Part shown: positions 10,640 through 22,100 of the stretch, piece after piece
Layout: the number at the start of each line of letters is the position of its first letter
How positions within the stretch are numbered: position 1 is the first letter of the stretch
Assembly (NCBI RefSeq): GCF_003711515.1
Contig: NW_021167083.1
Coordinates: forward strand, 1,933,048 to 1,997,047
Length of the DNA stretch: 64,000 nucleotides
Direction of reading: 5' to 3'
Source of the DNA: Sodiomyces alkalinus F11
Lineage: Eukaryota > Ascomycota > Sordariomycetes > Glomerellales > Plectosphaerellaceae
Position numbers and translations under genes: made by a program
The notes under the pieces: model-generated
Seen by the model: the letters and a program-made list of their open reading frames with translations, nothing else
The model's database searches: none
Told to the model about the DNA's origin: nothing

Positions 10640-13306
10640 CCTAAGTTAAGTAGCGCGGGGGTATAACCCTGATATAATCTCGCTCTTAGTCTTTATCCTC
10701 CTCGCCGCCGTATTAGCCTTTTTTCGCGTCTATATCTCCTTCGGATATTATTATAAAGGTCTATTATTTAACTATACCGGGCTATATATTTTCTCAAATT
10801 CGTTAAGTACTTATATCTCCTATAGGCTTTTAAGCGGTTCCTATATTAATTCTACATAGCCCTCCTATTATACTAATACTTCGTAGACCTTACCGCGACC
10901 TCGCTTTCGGGTACAGATATAAAGGACTTCCTCTATTACTTATTCCTCCTCCGTATTTAGCCCTCCGCGGATTACTAACGGCTAAGGGTCTATTATCGCT
11001 TACCCTAATAAGTGAGTATAATCGGCTCGCCGTAAAAGATCGACGTAACAACGGTTATAGATCTATAAGGGGACGTGTAGTTCTACGATATAGGCGTTAA
11101 TAACCTTTATAACCATATACTTATATTAAAGCTAAGTAAGTTTTTTTAATAGCCGTGGCAAGGAGTAATTACCGATATCTAACTATATAAGGTTATCTTT
11201 TCGAACCTCTTAGCAGAGTAGCGCTAATAGTTTACTAACTCCTCTTAGCGTAGTTATATAGCGGCTATCGCGGCTTATATAAACTAGGTAGCTTATTTAA
11301 GGCGACTTAGTAAGTCTTACGTAGAAGCTTCGCACTTATTAATCGGTGTGGTCTTATTAACTTGAAGAGGATTCGCGTAATACCTATACTATAAGAAAAA
11401 CGGACTTATTTAGATTATCGAGTTTACCCGGTTATTTAGGGCTAGTTACGCTATTAGTAATAGCGTATTCTAATCGTTTTAGGCGTAATATATATACGCC
11501 CGTAAAAAGGCTTAAATTTCCTAGTTAATATATTTAGGACCTCCGTCCGTTTACGAGTAGTATATAATATTGAGTCGTTATTTAATACCCGCGAGTTTAT
11601 AAAAGTATCGCTAAAAGCGGCTAATCTAATTTAACCCCCTATTGCTAATAATAGACTTTAGTATTCCGTAGAACCTATAATAGTATAGTAAGAACCATTT
11701 AGTATAGGCTTCGGTATCTATAGTATTTATCGCTTTAAGCGTCACCGATTTTAAGAGTCGGTTAGTAATTACTTATAAGTATCTATATTTACCCTTATAG
11801 GTAGGTAGTAGGTCTATTATAAAGTCTATCGCGATATTGTAGAAGATTCGCTCTAGTATAGGGAGTAGGCGTAATAATCCTCTGTTCGTACCCCTTTATA
11901 CGTGGCTAGCTTAGTATATATTATAATTCCGCACGAATCTTCTAATATCTTGATTTATACCAGGCTAAAAGAATTAGCGGGCGATTAGGATAATAGTATT
12001 ATCCTTACCTAAGTATCCGCTAAGTACTAAGTTATAGTTCGCTTATATAAGACGGCCTTATAACGGGTAGCTAGCCCTGTTTTCGCGGTCCCCTAATACT
12101 AATAAGTGGTTATAAAATATTAGCCGTTCTTAGTCGATTTTATATCTAGTGATCTATATTTTAAGCTTTAGCTTAGGGGGAAAACTCTATTCTCCCGCTA
12201 CTATTATAGTAAAAGCGCTTTAATAACGCTTATCGGTAGCCCTAGCTTTATCCTATAATCGCTATAGGTTAGGGTCTACTTTAGAAACCGTGGTTACCTC
12301 TAGTAACGTTACCCTTATTAAGTATACCCGGGGGGAGATAGCTATATTAGGGATTACTTAGATATACATACCTTACTCTTAGATATTGAAAGACTTCTTA
12401 GGTATATCCTACTCTTAATATAAGAGCGTATCGGCTATAACGTTATCGGCCCCTCGCCTATACTCTAATATAAAGCTATACTAAGCGAGCTTAGCTACCT
12501 AATAACTCTAACGCTTAGTTAGGGCTCTCTTAGTTATAAAGTATTTAAGCATTTTATAATCGGAGTAAATTTAGAACCGGCTATTACTTATAAGCTCGGT
12601 TTTCTAAAACTATAAATAGTCTATAATCGCTAGTATCTCCTTATCGTGAATCGGGTAGTTATACTTAGCGGGGTTAAGATAATATAAGTAGTATACGATA
12701 ACGCACCTATATCCTTATTCGTCTTCCTATAAACATATACTACCTAGCGCGAACCCTAAGTAATCCGTTTCTAGCTAGGTCTTTCATCCGGGTTACTATT
12801 ATTATAGGTAAGGCTCTTCCTAAAACCTCTACTTTAGCTCCTTAAAGGCTACTTTTTATAGGGGGCCTGAGCAAAACAGGGCGTTCTTCTTTGTTAGGGC
12901 TATAAGTAGCGCTATAATAGCTATAAAGTCGCGGATAAATATCCTATAAACGTTAGCGAACCTTAGGAAACTTCGTACTCTAGTCGCGGAGACTAGCGCT
13001 TCCTATTCTATAATAGCCTTAAGTTTCTCGGCGTTCTAAAATACCCCTTTTTCTGCTATAACGATAATCTCTAGGTATTTAACCGTCTTAACGCTAAACT
13101 CGCACTTCTTCGGGTCGAGGTTTAGCCTAGCGTCTATAAGGGCACTAAGCACTCGCTATACCTTTTTCTTATAGTCCTTATAAGATCCGTCTAAGTAGAT
13201 TAGGATATTATTTATATAGGCGGAGATAAAATCGTTAAGGAACTCCTATAACGATAAGTTAATATATCGCTAGACTATCGTAGGCGCGCCGGTTAACCTA
13301 AAAAGA
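10640..13306 (-). pseudogene. Element E pol, C-terminal part: RT end, RNase H, integrase, chromodomain
   Basis: Read on minus from 13306. RT continues across the G1 insertion with RLTGAP...RYIN and an AYINNILIY block near 13225; the YxDD box is now Y-I-N-N. RNase H follows (about 12960-12350, with NVIADTL). Integrase follows (about 12030-11100, with an RRFVRNYN block). A chromodomain is readable near 10960-10790 (RRGRGKVYEVLV, then WEGYVE), the targeting module of chromoviruses. Most Gln/Trp codons are stops. The region is colinear with the E half at 27472-29749, proving one interrupted gene. Confidence 0.8.
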
Positions 13307-13311
13307 TATAC

Positions 13312-13663
13312 TAATATACCCTAACCAGGTATATCCCTGGCCAGCCAGTACTATAGGACCTAGGGCTTCTAGGGTTCTTAATAGCGACCTTTAGGTATAG
13401 AAAATAGGGTGTAATAAAGATATCTTCTCTAAGCTAAGGGGGCGCGCGCCCCCGGGACTTAAGTATCCACGGGGAAACCCCGTGGAATCCTCGGCCTCTA
13501 CGTATAGGAACCCGGGGGATTCCCCGGTATTCACTAATTATACCCTAGGGAAGCCACGGTATACCCTAAAGGTACCTATAGTATACCCCGTGGGTGTTAA
13601 GGTATAAGCTATAGTATACCTATAGTACGCCCTAGTATTCCTAGTAGAATCGAGGGCGTATTA
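13312..13663 (-). repeat. G1 3' LTR (352 bp) with GC palindromes
   Basis: Matches the LTRs at 27104, 34919 and 40368. Ends are TAATATACC...CGTATTA, a 5 bp inverted terminus TAATA/TATTA instead of TG...CA. Contains the perfect palindrome GGGGGCGCGCGCCCCC at 13438-13453 and a CCACGGGGAAACCCCGTGG hairpin at 13467-13485, then many short GGTATACC-type repeats. Confidence 0.85.
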
Positions 13664-15515
13664 TATACCCTGGGCGGAGAAGCCCTATATCCCGCGGGTT
13701 CCCCTAATAACTACGATAGCCTTACTTAAGGCGCGTTACGGTTATTCTAGTAATCCGTGGCTATAGTTAGGGATAATAAAGGAAAGTTATTTTTACACGG
13801 CGGTGCCCTAATAGCGACCGCCGCTAATACTACCTAATACCCCTAAGCTAGAGATAGAACGAAAAAAATAATATACTAATACCGCGGCGTCCACCGTATA
13901 CTTTAGTAAAACCCGAGATAAGCAAACGAATAGATAGAAGGAAAAGAACTATTTAGTGCCGTCTCTTTATTATACCTTACCGTATTCCCTAGTAAAGACT
14001 TATTAGTCCTAGTATCTATACTACCTAATTTTATAGTTAGTCTAGTATAATAATCTTATTATTATTATTAGTAGGCTATGGGTTAACTATTGGAATACTC
14101 TAGTACTCTAGGGGTGTGTTTATAGCTAGAGCTACTTCCTCTATAATAAGCTTTACTGCATAAGCCTTAAGTTTAGCGTGATCGCTAATATATATCTCCT
14201 CTAAGTTAATAGCCGAGCGGTCAGCCTATATAGGTTATAGCGTAACGTAGTACCTAATAATATTAATAGCTTTCTCCGTATCGCTAGTTAGTATATTCAC
14301 TAATATATCCCGACACGTATTAGTAAGCTAGCCGTCGGCGGTAAGGGGCGCGATAGCTATTATACGTCCTATACGCTATATCGTAAGCAGGAGTAGTAAG
14401 TTAGCGGCGTTCTACGTAACGCCGTCCCTAAGTATAGCGAGAATAAACTTAGCTATAGAAACTAGTAGGGTAACCGCGTATACACGCTAGCGAAGTATAA
14501 TAATAATCTAGTTATCATTAATAACGGGTTCTTCTACTAGTTTAACGCCTATAATACGTAGACGGCTAGCTATATTCTTAATTATATCGCGTAGGGCCTT
14601 CTCTATACTCATTACGCCGATAACTCGCTTAGCTAGTTACTCGACTACGGGGTCCGCGGGCGCGGAGTATTTAGTGGAAGGTATAAGGCTTAGCTCCTTA
14701 TTTATACGAACTATAGCTAGAAACTCTTAGACTATTAGTATAATTCGGGCTAATTCTTTACCTTGCTTAGTAGGTAGGCCTGAGATAAACTTACGGATAA
14801 GCTTATTCGTTATATTAGCTTACTAGGCATATTATACGAGATTTTGCTTAAGGTCGGTGTGTACTACTATACCCTTAGCTTTTATAAGCACTATATCGTA
14901 GACTGCTTTAGAGAGGTATATATAGTCTTAGATATATTATAGTATAAACCCGGGAACTATTATACTAGCTAGCTTTTTAGGGGCCTTACCCTAGGGAATA
15001 TTAGCGGATAACGGGCCGGCCACCGCGTTTACTATATCGGCTTCGGCTTCTAGGTCGATATATATAGCGGAGCGGGGCCTAGTTATAATAGTAGGAGACT
15101 CCGCGTTCGAGGTACGGACGGACTATAGCGTCTTAGTAAATTTACCCGTATAATTACGGGGAGCGTCTAGTTTATGCGCTATAGTATATTCCTTAAAGGT
15201 CTTAGTTAGCCGGTTCCACGATACGAGTTCCTTATTAACGTCTAGTATATACTCGGGCTATAGGATATATTAGGCGATCTCTCGGGCTTTTTTCTCGGCG
15301 ACTATAACGTTAAGTTTAGGGTAGTCGTAAAGGACGAAGATAACGCGGTCTAGGTCTTACTTATCCGGTTCGTTATAACCTTATACCTCCGCGTACCTAC
15401 GGAATTCCTTAATCTTAGCCGGATAGGTTTCTTTCTAGGCGGTAAAATATACTCCTAGGGAGGGTAGCTTATTCTTTAGGCGTTCTTCCCCTCTATAAAG
15501 GATAATAGCACGAAA
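13664..15515 (-). pseudogene. G1 ORF, C-terminal two thirds
   Basis: Minus-strand counterpart of the G2 frame at 38430-39915. For example, the GDRAELKARATEF region of G2 near 39830-39860 corresponds to a minus-strand match at about 14220-14110. The frame runs from the H junction at 15515 downward. No catalytic motif of protease, RT, RNase H, integrase or transposase is visible. The last approximately 400 bp before the LTR (14070-13664) are non-coding and contain an ATT-rich run near 14045-14065. Confidence 0.6.
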
Positions 15516-15519
15516 GTAT

Positions 15520-15743
15520 TATAATGGAGCAGGGCCGTAATGGCATAAAACTGGATCGTCTCGATGATGTAAATTGTGATGGATGATCTAAAGATGGATT
15601 AAAATCTAGATACAGGAAGATCAGATAAAACGGTCCTTATATAATCCGGATCGGTCACGTGTATCCCTTTGACCCGATTGACTGGTTCGGTCCCCTGACC
15701 TGATTGGTTATTCTGACCCTAATAACCGATCTGCGCGGTTATA
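15520..15743. repeat. Element H left LTR (224 bp)
   Basis: Matches 18963-18977 joined to 24673-24909: AGCAGGGCCGTAAT, TAAAACTGGAT, CCGGATCGGTCACGTG and CTGCGCGGTTA blocks. The left end is TATAAT (TGTAAT in the right LTR) and the inner end is GGTTATA (GGTTACA in the right LTR). The right copy carries an extra block of about 28 bp near 24846-24873. Contains a CACGTG site. Confidence 0.82.
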
Positions 15744-15753
15744 ATACGGCCCT

Positions 15754-15789
15754 AATTATCGTCGCCTCGCCCTCGAGGCTACGATAATT
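15754..15789. repeat. 16 bp stem-loop just inside the left LTR of H
   Basis: Left arm 15754-15769 (AATTATCGTCGCCTCG), loop CCCT, right arm 15774-15789, one mismatch in 16. It lies 10 bp inside the LTR where a primer-binding site or packaging signal would be expected. A perfectly preserved long stem in RIP-prone DNA is notable; function is inferred only from place. Confidence 0.7.
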
Positions 15790-17465
15790 CTAAACAATAA
15801 CGCGCAGATCCAGCATAAATAATAATCCAAACAATATCTTTATTACCCTGATCAGGGCTCCTATAAGCAGTCCTAGTAGTCATAGCTCTTCCAGCCGTCT
15901 CTCGCCTCTCCTAGCTATCTCCTCCACGTACGGTAGGTCTCCCACGTAGGTCGGGCGGGCGGTCTTCGTGTAACGCAGCGGCGGTAACAGTAACGGTAAT
16001 AGCATCTTCGGCGCGTGGTTCCCTTCGAGGTGGTGGCGGGCAGGCAGGTAAGTTAGATCTTTTCCACGCGTGCTCATATCGTGGCGTTTTTTCCGGAAGA
16101 AGCTGACCGTTATGTGCCGTGGCAGAAGCAGGACTTGTAGGAATCGAAAGCAACCAAAGGAACAGGAAGAGGGAGAATAGGAAGAAGAAGAATAGGATAA
16201 GCGGCTTAGGGCTCCCTCGATCAGAATAATAAAGATAGAAGAATAGAAAACAGAAGAGATACAGAGACGTAGGAAATAAGGCAATAACGTAGGGTAGGCC
16301 ACGGAGGCGTACAGGAATAAGGCGTGTAAAAACGGTGCAAAAACGGGAAGGCTGAAAAAGAGGGGGGGGCAGAGAGTGCTGAAAAACAAGGATCGAAGAC
16401 GTAGCTGTACAAAAACACGTATTAAAAACTAAACAACCAACGGCCTGGAAGGCTCAAAAACGGGCTTATTCGATAGCACTCGTTCTGATCAGGCCAATAG
16501 AAGTGGAAGCAAAAGAAATAGCTAAAGAGATAAAAAGAGAGGCTGAAAAAATCGGCGGGGGGGTGTCGTCGAGAGTGCCTCGCACTCTCTTCTCTATCCT
16601 CGGCCCTAAAGCTAGGCGCGCGGTCCCCGCGGGCATAGCTTTCAATAATAACACAAAATAATAAAAATAAACAGGCAGGCAGATACTGCTTCTTCTAATC
16701 AGGCTAACCACGTGAAGCAGATTACTGTAGGAAGGGGGGGGTAGAAAATAAAATTAGAAGACAGAATCGGGGCCCTAGTCAGGAATCAAAAACGCAGCCA
16801 TAGCCTCGTAGGCATAGCTTCTAAATAAGAATAACAGAAATAGAAACAGAGCGTGCTTATCGGGATAGTCCTTCTTTAACGCTAAGGAGATCGTGAAGAT
16901 ACGGCCTTAGTACCGAAGTCCACGGGCGTGAATCGCGGCCCTAGTATAAAGTCCAAAATCCTCACGACCACGGCCCCCGTCAGGAACTAAAAATAAAACG
17001 CGGCCACCGGCTTCCACGCAGGACTTCTGCGCTCGAAAACACGTGGGTTGCCCTGATTAGGCTAAGGAAAATGCAGGGAAGTAGAAAAATAAAAGGAAAA
17101 GGTAGAGGGAGGGAAAGCAGGTAGGTAGGAAAAGCAGGAACCAGAAGTAATCAGGATACACATAAGGAAATAAATAACTAAGGAAAATAACAGGACTATC
17201 CTCTCCGGTCTTTTTTCTTCCACGTAGGATTTCACTGCCCTCTCGGCGCTATCTGAGTATCTATAATAGCTATCGGGCAGAACCGCAGATTAATAATCCT
17301 TTCCACGCCCTGCATATCGCTTCGAGGCGGTATCCATAGATCTTCGTGCCCGCGGGGTCTTCGGCTCTCCTCGTTCTTCTTCCTCCAGGGCCGTGCCCAC
17401 GGCGGCGGACCTTCTCGTGACGTGCCTCGTGGCGTGCCTCGTGGCGGTGGACTTCGTGACAAACA

Positions 17466-17665
17466 GCGTTACGGTATCTTTTCCGGTAGCGGGCGTTAAC
17501 GGTTCTTTTCATTCCCCTGACTAGGGCGTTCCACGCGTTCCTCTCGCGGCGACTCTCGTGGTAAACGGCGTGGCAAATAGCGCTACGGCATCTTTTACGG
17601 TGGCTCTTATTCGTTACCCTGACTAGGGCGTTGCCGTTCCTGTTCCTCTCGCAGGGACTCTAAGT
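17466..17665. repeat. Two-unit tandem repeat (about 100-114 bp) in H
   Basis: Unit 1 begins GCGTTACGGTATCTTTT at 17466 and unit 2 begins GCGCTACGGCATCTTTT at 17580. Both contain CCCTGACTAGGGCGTT (17515 and 17617) and end near CTCTCGC.GGGACTCT. Differences include indels as well as transitions. Confidence 0.65.
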
Positions 17666-18146
17666 CTAATACTATCATGAAAAGGGCCTTCTTTAGGTGC
17701 GGTTTTTCTTCTAGGAACACGTTAAGCCGTTCTAGGCTTATTTCTTGAACCAGTTTTAGGATAGGGGAAATCAGGTTATATCCTTTACTGGCGTTAGACG
17801 TGTACGAGGTTATGTACTGAAGTAGCAGTCCTTCTAGGATATCTTCCTCTAGTGGCGGCGGGCGTGGAGTTAGAACGGGAGTCGGCATAGGAATCGGAAT
17901 AGAAGTTGGAATAGGTATCGGAATAGGTATTGGAATAGGTGTCGGAATAAGTGTTAGAGCCAGACTCGGAGCCACGGCGGGCACGGGAATAGTAGTGGTA
18001 GGTAGAGGAGTCGAAGTCGTAGGCGGGGGAGTCGAGGCTATAATCGTGATAGGAGTAAAAGAAAGAATAGGACGTGGAGGGGGAATAACGCGCGAGGGAC
18101 TCTTTTCGGTGCCCACGTTACCCTGATCAAGGTAATCCACACGCAA
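17607..18146 (-). CDS. Hypothetical Pro/Thr/Ile-rich protein inside H
   Basis: The longest intact frame of the window, 179 codons on minus from an ATG at 18146. About residues 20-95 are low complexity (PIPIPIPIPIP-type run produced by an imperfect GGAATAGGTATC microsatellite near 17880-17960). Residues 100-179 are more ordinary, with charged helices (EEDILEGLLLQYI, then LVQEISLERLNVFLEEKP). The C-terminal part could be a remnant of a real protein such as a gag-like segment. No family recognised. It may be fortuitous, because this stretch has escaped RIP and lacks stops. Confidence 0.25.
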   Translation of the reverse strand: MRVDYLDQGNVGTEKSPSRVIPPPRPILSFTPITIIASTPPPTTSTPLPTTTIPVPAVAPSLALTLIPTPIPIPIPIPIPTSIPIPMPTPVLTPRPPPLEEDILEGLLLQYITSYTSNASKGYNLISPILKLVQEISLERLNVFLEEKPHLKKALFMIVLDLESLREEQERQRPSQGNE

Positions 18147-18962
18147 GGGACTATTCTTTTCGGTATCTTAACGGGCGAGGCTCGCGGTAGCTAGCGGCGG
18201 CGTGGGCGGAGGCGTTAAGTCGGCAGTCGTATAACCAGGCGGAGGAGGCGTGGAAGGGGAAAAGGTAAAAGAGGGCGGCGGAGAAGAAGGGGGAATAAAA
18301 GAAGAAGAAGAAGACAGAGGAACAGGAACTGGCTTATTCCCCTGACCAGGGCACTCTATACCCGTAGGGCTTTCTTCGAGCTAAAGCCATTACTAAAGCT
18401 ATTAACGAAGCTATTAACGAAGAGACTCTCGAAGAGTCTCCGAGGGAGACCAGGGTCCTAGGGCGAGAGAGAGGGTGAGGGAAACGCAGAAGACGAAGCC
18501 ATAAAATCTAAATAATAAAAATAGTATCGCGGTTTTCAGGCATATAACGCCCTGACCGAGGCGACTCTTCTGTGCCGTGTCGAATCCGTATCGTATATAA
18601 AATCCGTAGTGGTTTTCAGGCTCATAACGCCCTGACCTAATCTCTAGTCGGTCGAATCCATATCGTATCGTGGTTAAAGCAGTATTCAGATTAAAAAAGG
18701 CATCCCGGCGACGTAACGACGGATAATAGTATCGGTCTTAAGGTCTTAAAGAAGGTTAGAAGAAGGTTAGAAGAACGATCCATCTGATAGGTATAGCTCC
18801 TAGATAATAGGCATCACGATAGTCTAACGCGCACGTTAACAATAACTGCTATTAACGAATAGTCTGTTTAAGCAGGCCGGAACTGCTCTTGAGCACCCTG
18901 GTTGCCCTGATTAGATCAAGAGCTTCTAGAATACCGAAGGAATCCGCCTCCGAGCACTATAT

Positions 18963-18977
18963 TGTAATAGAGCAGGG
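18963..18977. repeat. Element H right LTR, first 15 bp
   Basis: TGTAATAGAGCAGGG, identical in plan to TATAATGGAGCAGGG at 15520. The last five bases, CAGGG, are the Copia-2 target duplication. Confidence 0.8.
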
Positions 18978-19181
18978 TGTCGAACAGACCACAGTCTTTT
19001 CGGTTACGTAATAGGCCGGATTGCTAAGAGTATAATCCGGGTAGACGCTTACAGAATCTGCACTATATAAAATACGGTGGCAGCGTTTCCCAGACGGTCT
19101 GAGACAGTCATAATTATACACAATTACCTTAATTAATTTCGACCTATTTTTATAACGATTTTGACTACGCTTTATCTAACA
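18978..19181 (+). repeat. Copia-2 5' LTR (204 bp)
   Basis: TG...CA termini retained (TGTCGAACAG...TATCTAACA). Contains a TATATAA box-like sequence near 19065, a plausible but unproven promoter. Followed by ATTAAGAGTCTTAC, the likely primer-binding region, which Copia-1 shares. Confidence 0.93.
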
Positions 19182-22100
19182 ATTAAGAGTCTTACTTACT
19201 AAGTGAAGATATACCTATTTTACCTACCCTTTTACCATTACTACCGAATTAAGAAGCTATCTAGCTACGCCGATATACCGTGTTAATCTATAAATCACTA
19301 TTAAGATATCGTATCTTAGCGCTATTACGTATAAAACCTATAAGGATTAGGAGCTCTAGCGACGCCTATATGAATCGGTTACCACCTATAATAACGTGTA
19401 GAGGTCTCTCCGCCTAGTCGATCCTACTTAGTCCCCCGAGGAGCCTATAATACCGGATTACGGTTCTTTCCCCTCTATAACACCTAGGCGTACGCCTACG
19501 TAATATCTCGACCTTACGGACGTTAGCCAGAAAGTATACGACGTCGAAATCGCGCGCTAGAAGATCCTATAAACGTAATACGACAGCTACCTAAAGGGGA
19601 TCAACGCTATACTAACCTAGTAGGTTAATACTATCGACTAAAGCCGTAGATAACTACTACGAGGAGGTATACCTCGCGAGGTATATCAAGCCGTTAAACG
19701 CGATACGGATTAGTACCTAGCCACCCGCTAAACCGATACCCACGAAGAGTATATCGAGTATACCCGTTACCCTACGAATAGCCTTAAGAAGCTCGGGGAG
19801 TGGTTAGATAAATAGTAGCTACTACTATAAAGCTATGAAGATACCGGTTCGAAGCCCGCTACGTATATATAGGTTATAGACTTCTTTAGAGGTATACGCC
19901 CCTATACCGGCCGCGATTAGACTAAGGCCGAGGGTCGCCTAGTAGATAACCGGGTAGTTATACCCGAAGACCTTTACACCCTCGGTTAGAAGTATATTAA
20001 TACCAGACTCAAAGACTAAGGAAAACGCGGTAGCCACCGCGCTATAGTATTCCCTGCACTACACACCGGAAGCGAAAAGGGTGAAGATACCTTAGAGGCC
20101 ACGGCTAAGCCCCGTAAAAAGGGCGGCCGTGGGAAGAATAAAGCTAAGAATCCCACTACCGCGGTATCTATAGCCACACCTTTAGCTGCTTTAGCTACTT
20201 CACCTGCTTTAGCTAACCGTTCCTCTTCTAAACACCGCTAATCTACTCTATAAAGAGGTCAGATCTACCGCGTATACGCTATACCTAGTCACGATATTAA
20301 CGCCTGCTTCTATCTATTCCCGGATACGGTATATAATAATTAAACACCCTTTAAGAGCACTAAAATAACCGTCTAACGGATCCTTAAATATAACCCCTCG
20401 CTACGCGCGGAAGTAGAAGAACTACGCGCCGTAAAGAAGGTAAAGAAGGATATAAGCCGGGACTCTATATAGCTTAAAGAGGCGTGACTTAACTATAGTA
20501 GCGTCCGTAGCAGCGTCTCCTACGCCGCTAGCTTTATAGCAGGAACCGCTACTACTAATTACCCTCTTCGAACCTCTACTATCCTCGATTCCAGCGCCAC
20601 TATTCATATATTCAACGATTTTTCCCGTTTTTCTGATTTTATACCCGCTATGCAGGGGGGCTACGTAGTAGCCGGCAGTTTATCGCTGCCTATTAAAGGT
20701 TACGGTAATATAACCGTGACATTAAACGGACTAATAGGAGGCCTTGATTTTAGGCTATTAAGCATCGTATACTACGAGGACTTTACCTGTAATTTAATCT
20801 TTAACTAACGCCTACGTCTTCGAGGATACTAATAGGATCAGAAGCCACTAAATAACTATATTCGGCGTTCCGATAGATCTATACTATACTAGCTAAGTCA
20901 CCGCTTCGATTAAACCGTTATTAAATACATGCCATCTAACTAATCTACGGCTACTTTTCTAGGCTCTTCTTCTTCTTCTTCTACCACCCGAAAAGGCGTC
21001 TATAAATCGACGATATAGTATCTAAGCACTACGGAGGGCATCTTATAGCATCTACGCCTAGGGCACGCAGGCCCTAACCACTTAGGCATCTAGAAGAGCA
21101 GACACAGGGGGTCAAAATCAAAGGACTAATAACTATCGACTATAAGGCCTATAAGCTTATAAAGATAAAACGGCATATTAGCAGGCGCCCTCGTATTATA
21201 CCTACCCATATAAGGGAGCGATAAACGATTAATTTCACGGATTTTGAACGAATGTCCGACAGGGACTCGAGGTTCATATTTTTCACCGACCGTTATAGTA
21301 GTTTTACGGCCACCTACGTAATAAAGAGCAAGCTGGCAGTGGATATCCTCGTAATAATTAAGGAATTCCTCGCCTAGGTAGACCGTTAATTAGGCTATAA
21401 GGTACGCGTTTTCGAATCTAACAACAAACTAACTCAATCCCACGATATCACCTAATTCCTACGTAATAAGGGTATCCTTTTAGAGGTATCTACTACCGAT
21501 ACTTAAGTATAAAACGGGGGTGCCGAACGCGCTACTGCCGTGGTTATTTCGAAGGGTTACACAATAAATATCCACGTAAAACTACCGCCATTTATATAGC
21601 CTAAGGCCATTCCCACGGTAGTATAGGTCTATAACCGGACACTATAAAAGCAGTAAAAGGATTAGAAAACGCCCTATAAGGCCCTCTTTAAAAGGAAGCC
21701 GATTTTATCACACCTTTAAGCTTACAGCTGTAAGGCGTACGCGATAATAAAGGACGCCTAGAAGGCTACTAATAAGCTATTACATCGTATCACTCCTCAC
21801 GCCTATATCAGCTACCTCGTCGGCTATGATTCCACTAATATTTTCCGTATCTAGGTGCCTAGCCTACACCGCTATAACCGCGTTATTCGAACGCGCGATA
21901 TAGATTTTAACAAACGCGCCTTCTTTAACGGCGATATCGCTACCTTTAAGGATAACCTCTATTAATTAACTAGGGAGTGATTAGAAGACCTAATTAGTTA
22001 GATCGAGCAGGAAAGGGCTAGAGATTTACGGCCGTTTACGGACGTATAAGCTAAAGACCCCCCCCCTTTATATAACTACTTATTGTAAATTATTAGATCC

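Larger units (their letters stand above)
15846..18916. repeat. Dispersed CCCTGA-TCAGGG palindromic motif, about 12 copies, in H
   Basis: The half-palindrome CCCTGAYYAGGG or a close variant occurs at 15846-15857 (perfect CCCTGATCAGGG), 16484, 16694, 16773, 17051, 17515, 17617, 18121, 18340, 18550, 18630 and 18905. Several are followed by GCGTT or GGCTAA. A related CCCCTGACCTGATT is in the LTR at 15691. Copies keep the motif but not the spacing, so this is not a simple tandem array. Confidence 0.6.
15744..18962. other. Element H internal region, no recognised protein domain
   Basis: Purine-biased on the plus strand between about 16140 and 17220, GC-richer near 17230-17660, then a minus-strand Pro/Thr/Ile-rich stretch. 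Small open frames exist on the minus strand (15880-16418, 16466-16711, 17232-17512) but show low complexity and no conserved motif. The last approximately 110 bp before the right LTR (18855-18962) resembles 41765-41868 elsewhere in the window. I see no gag or pol. Confidence 0.6.

Noticed and set aside
15880..16711. Several overlapping minus-strand ORFs in H
   Set aside because: Low complexity, overlapping in different frames, no start context or domain. They reflect lack of RIP stops in H.
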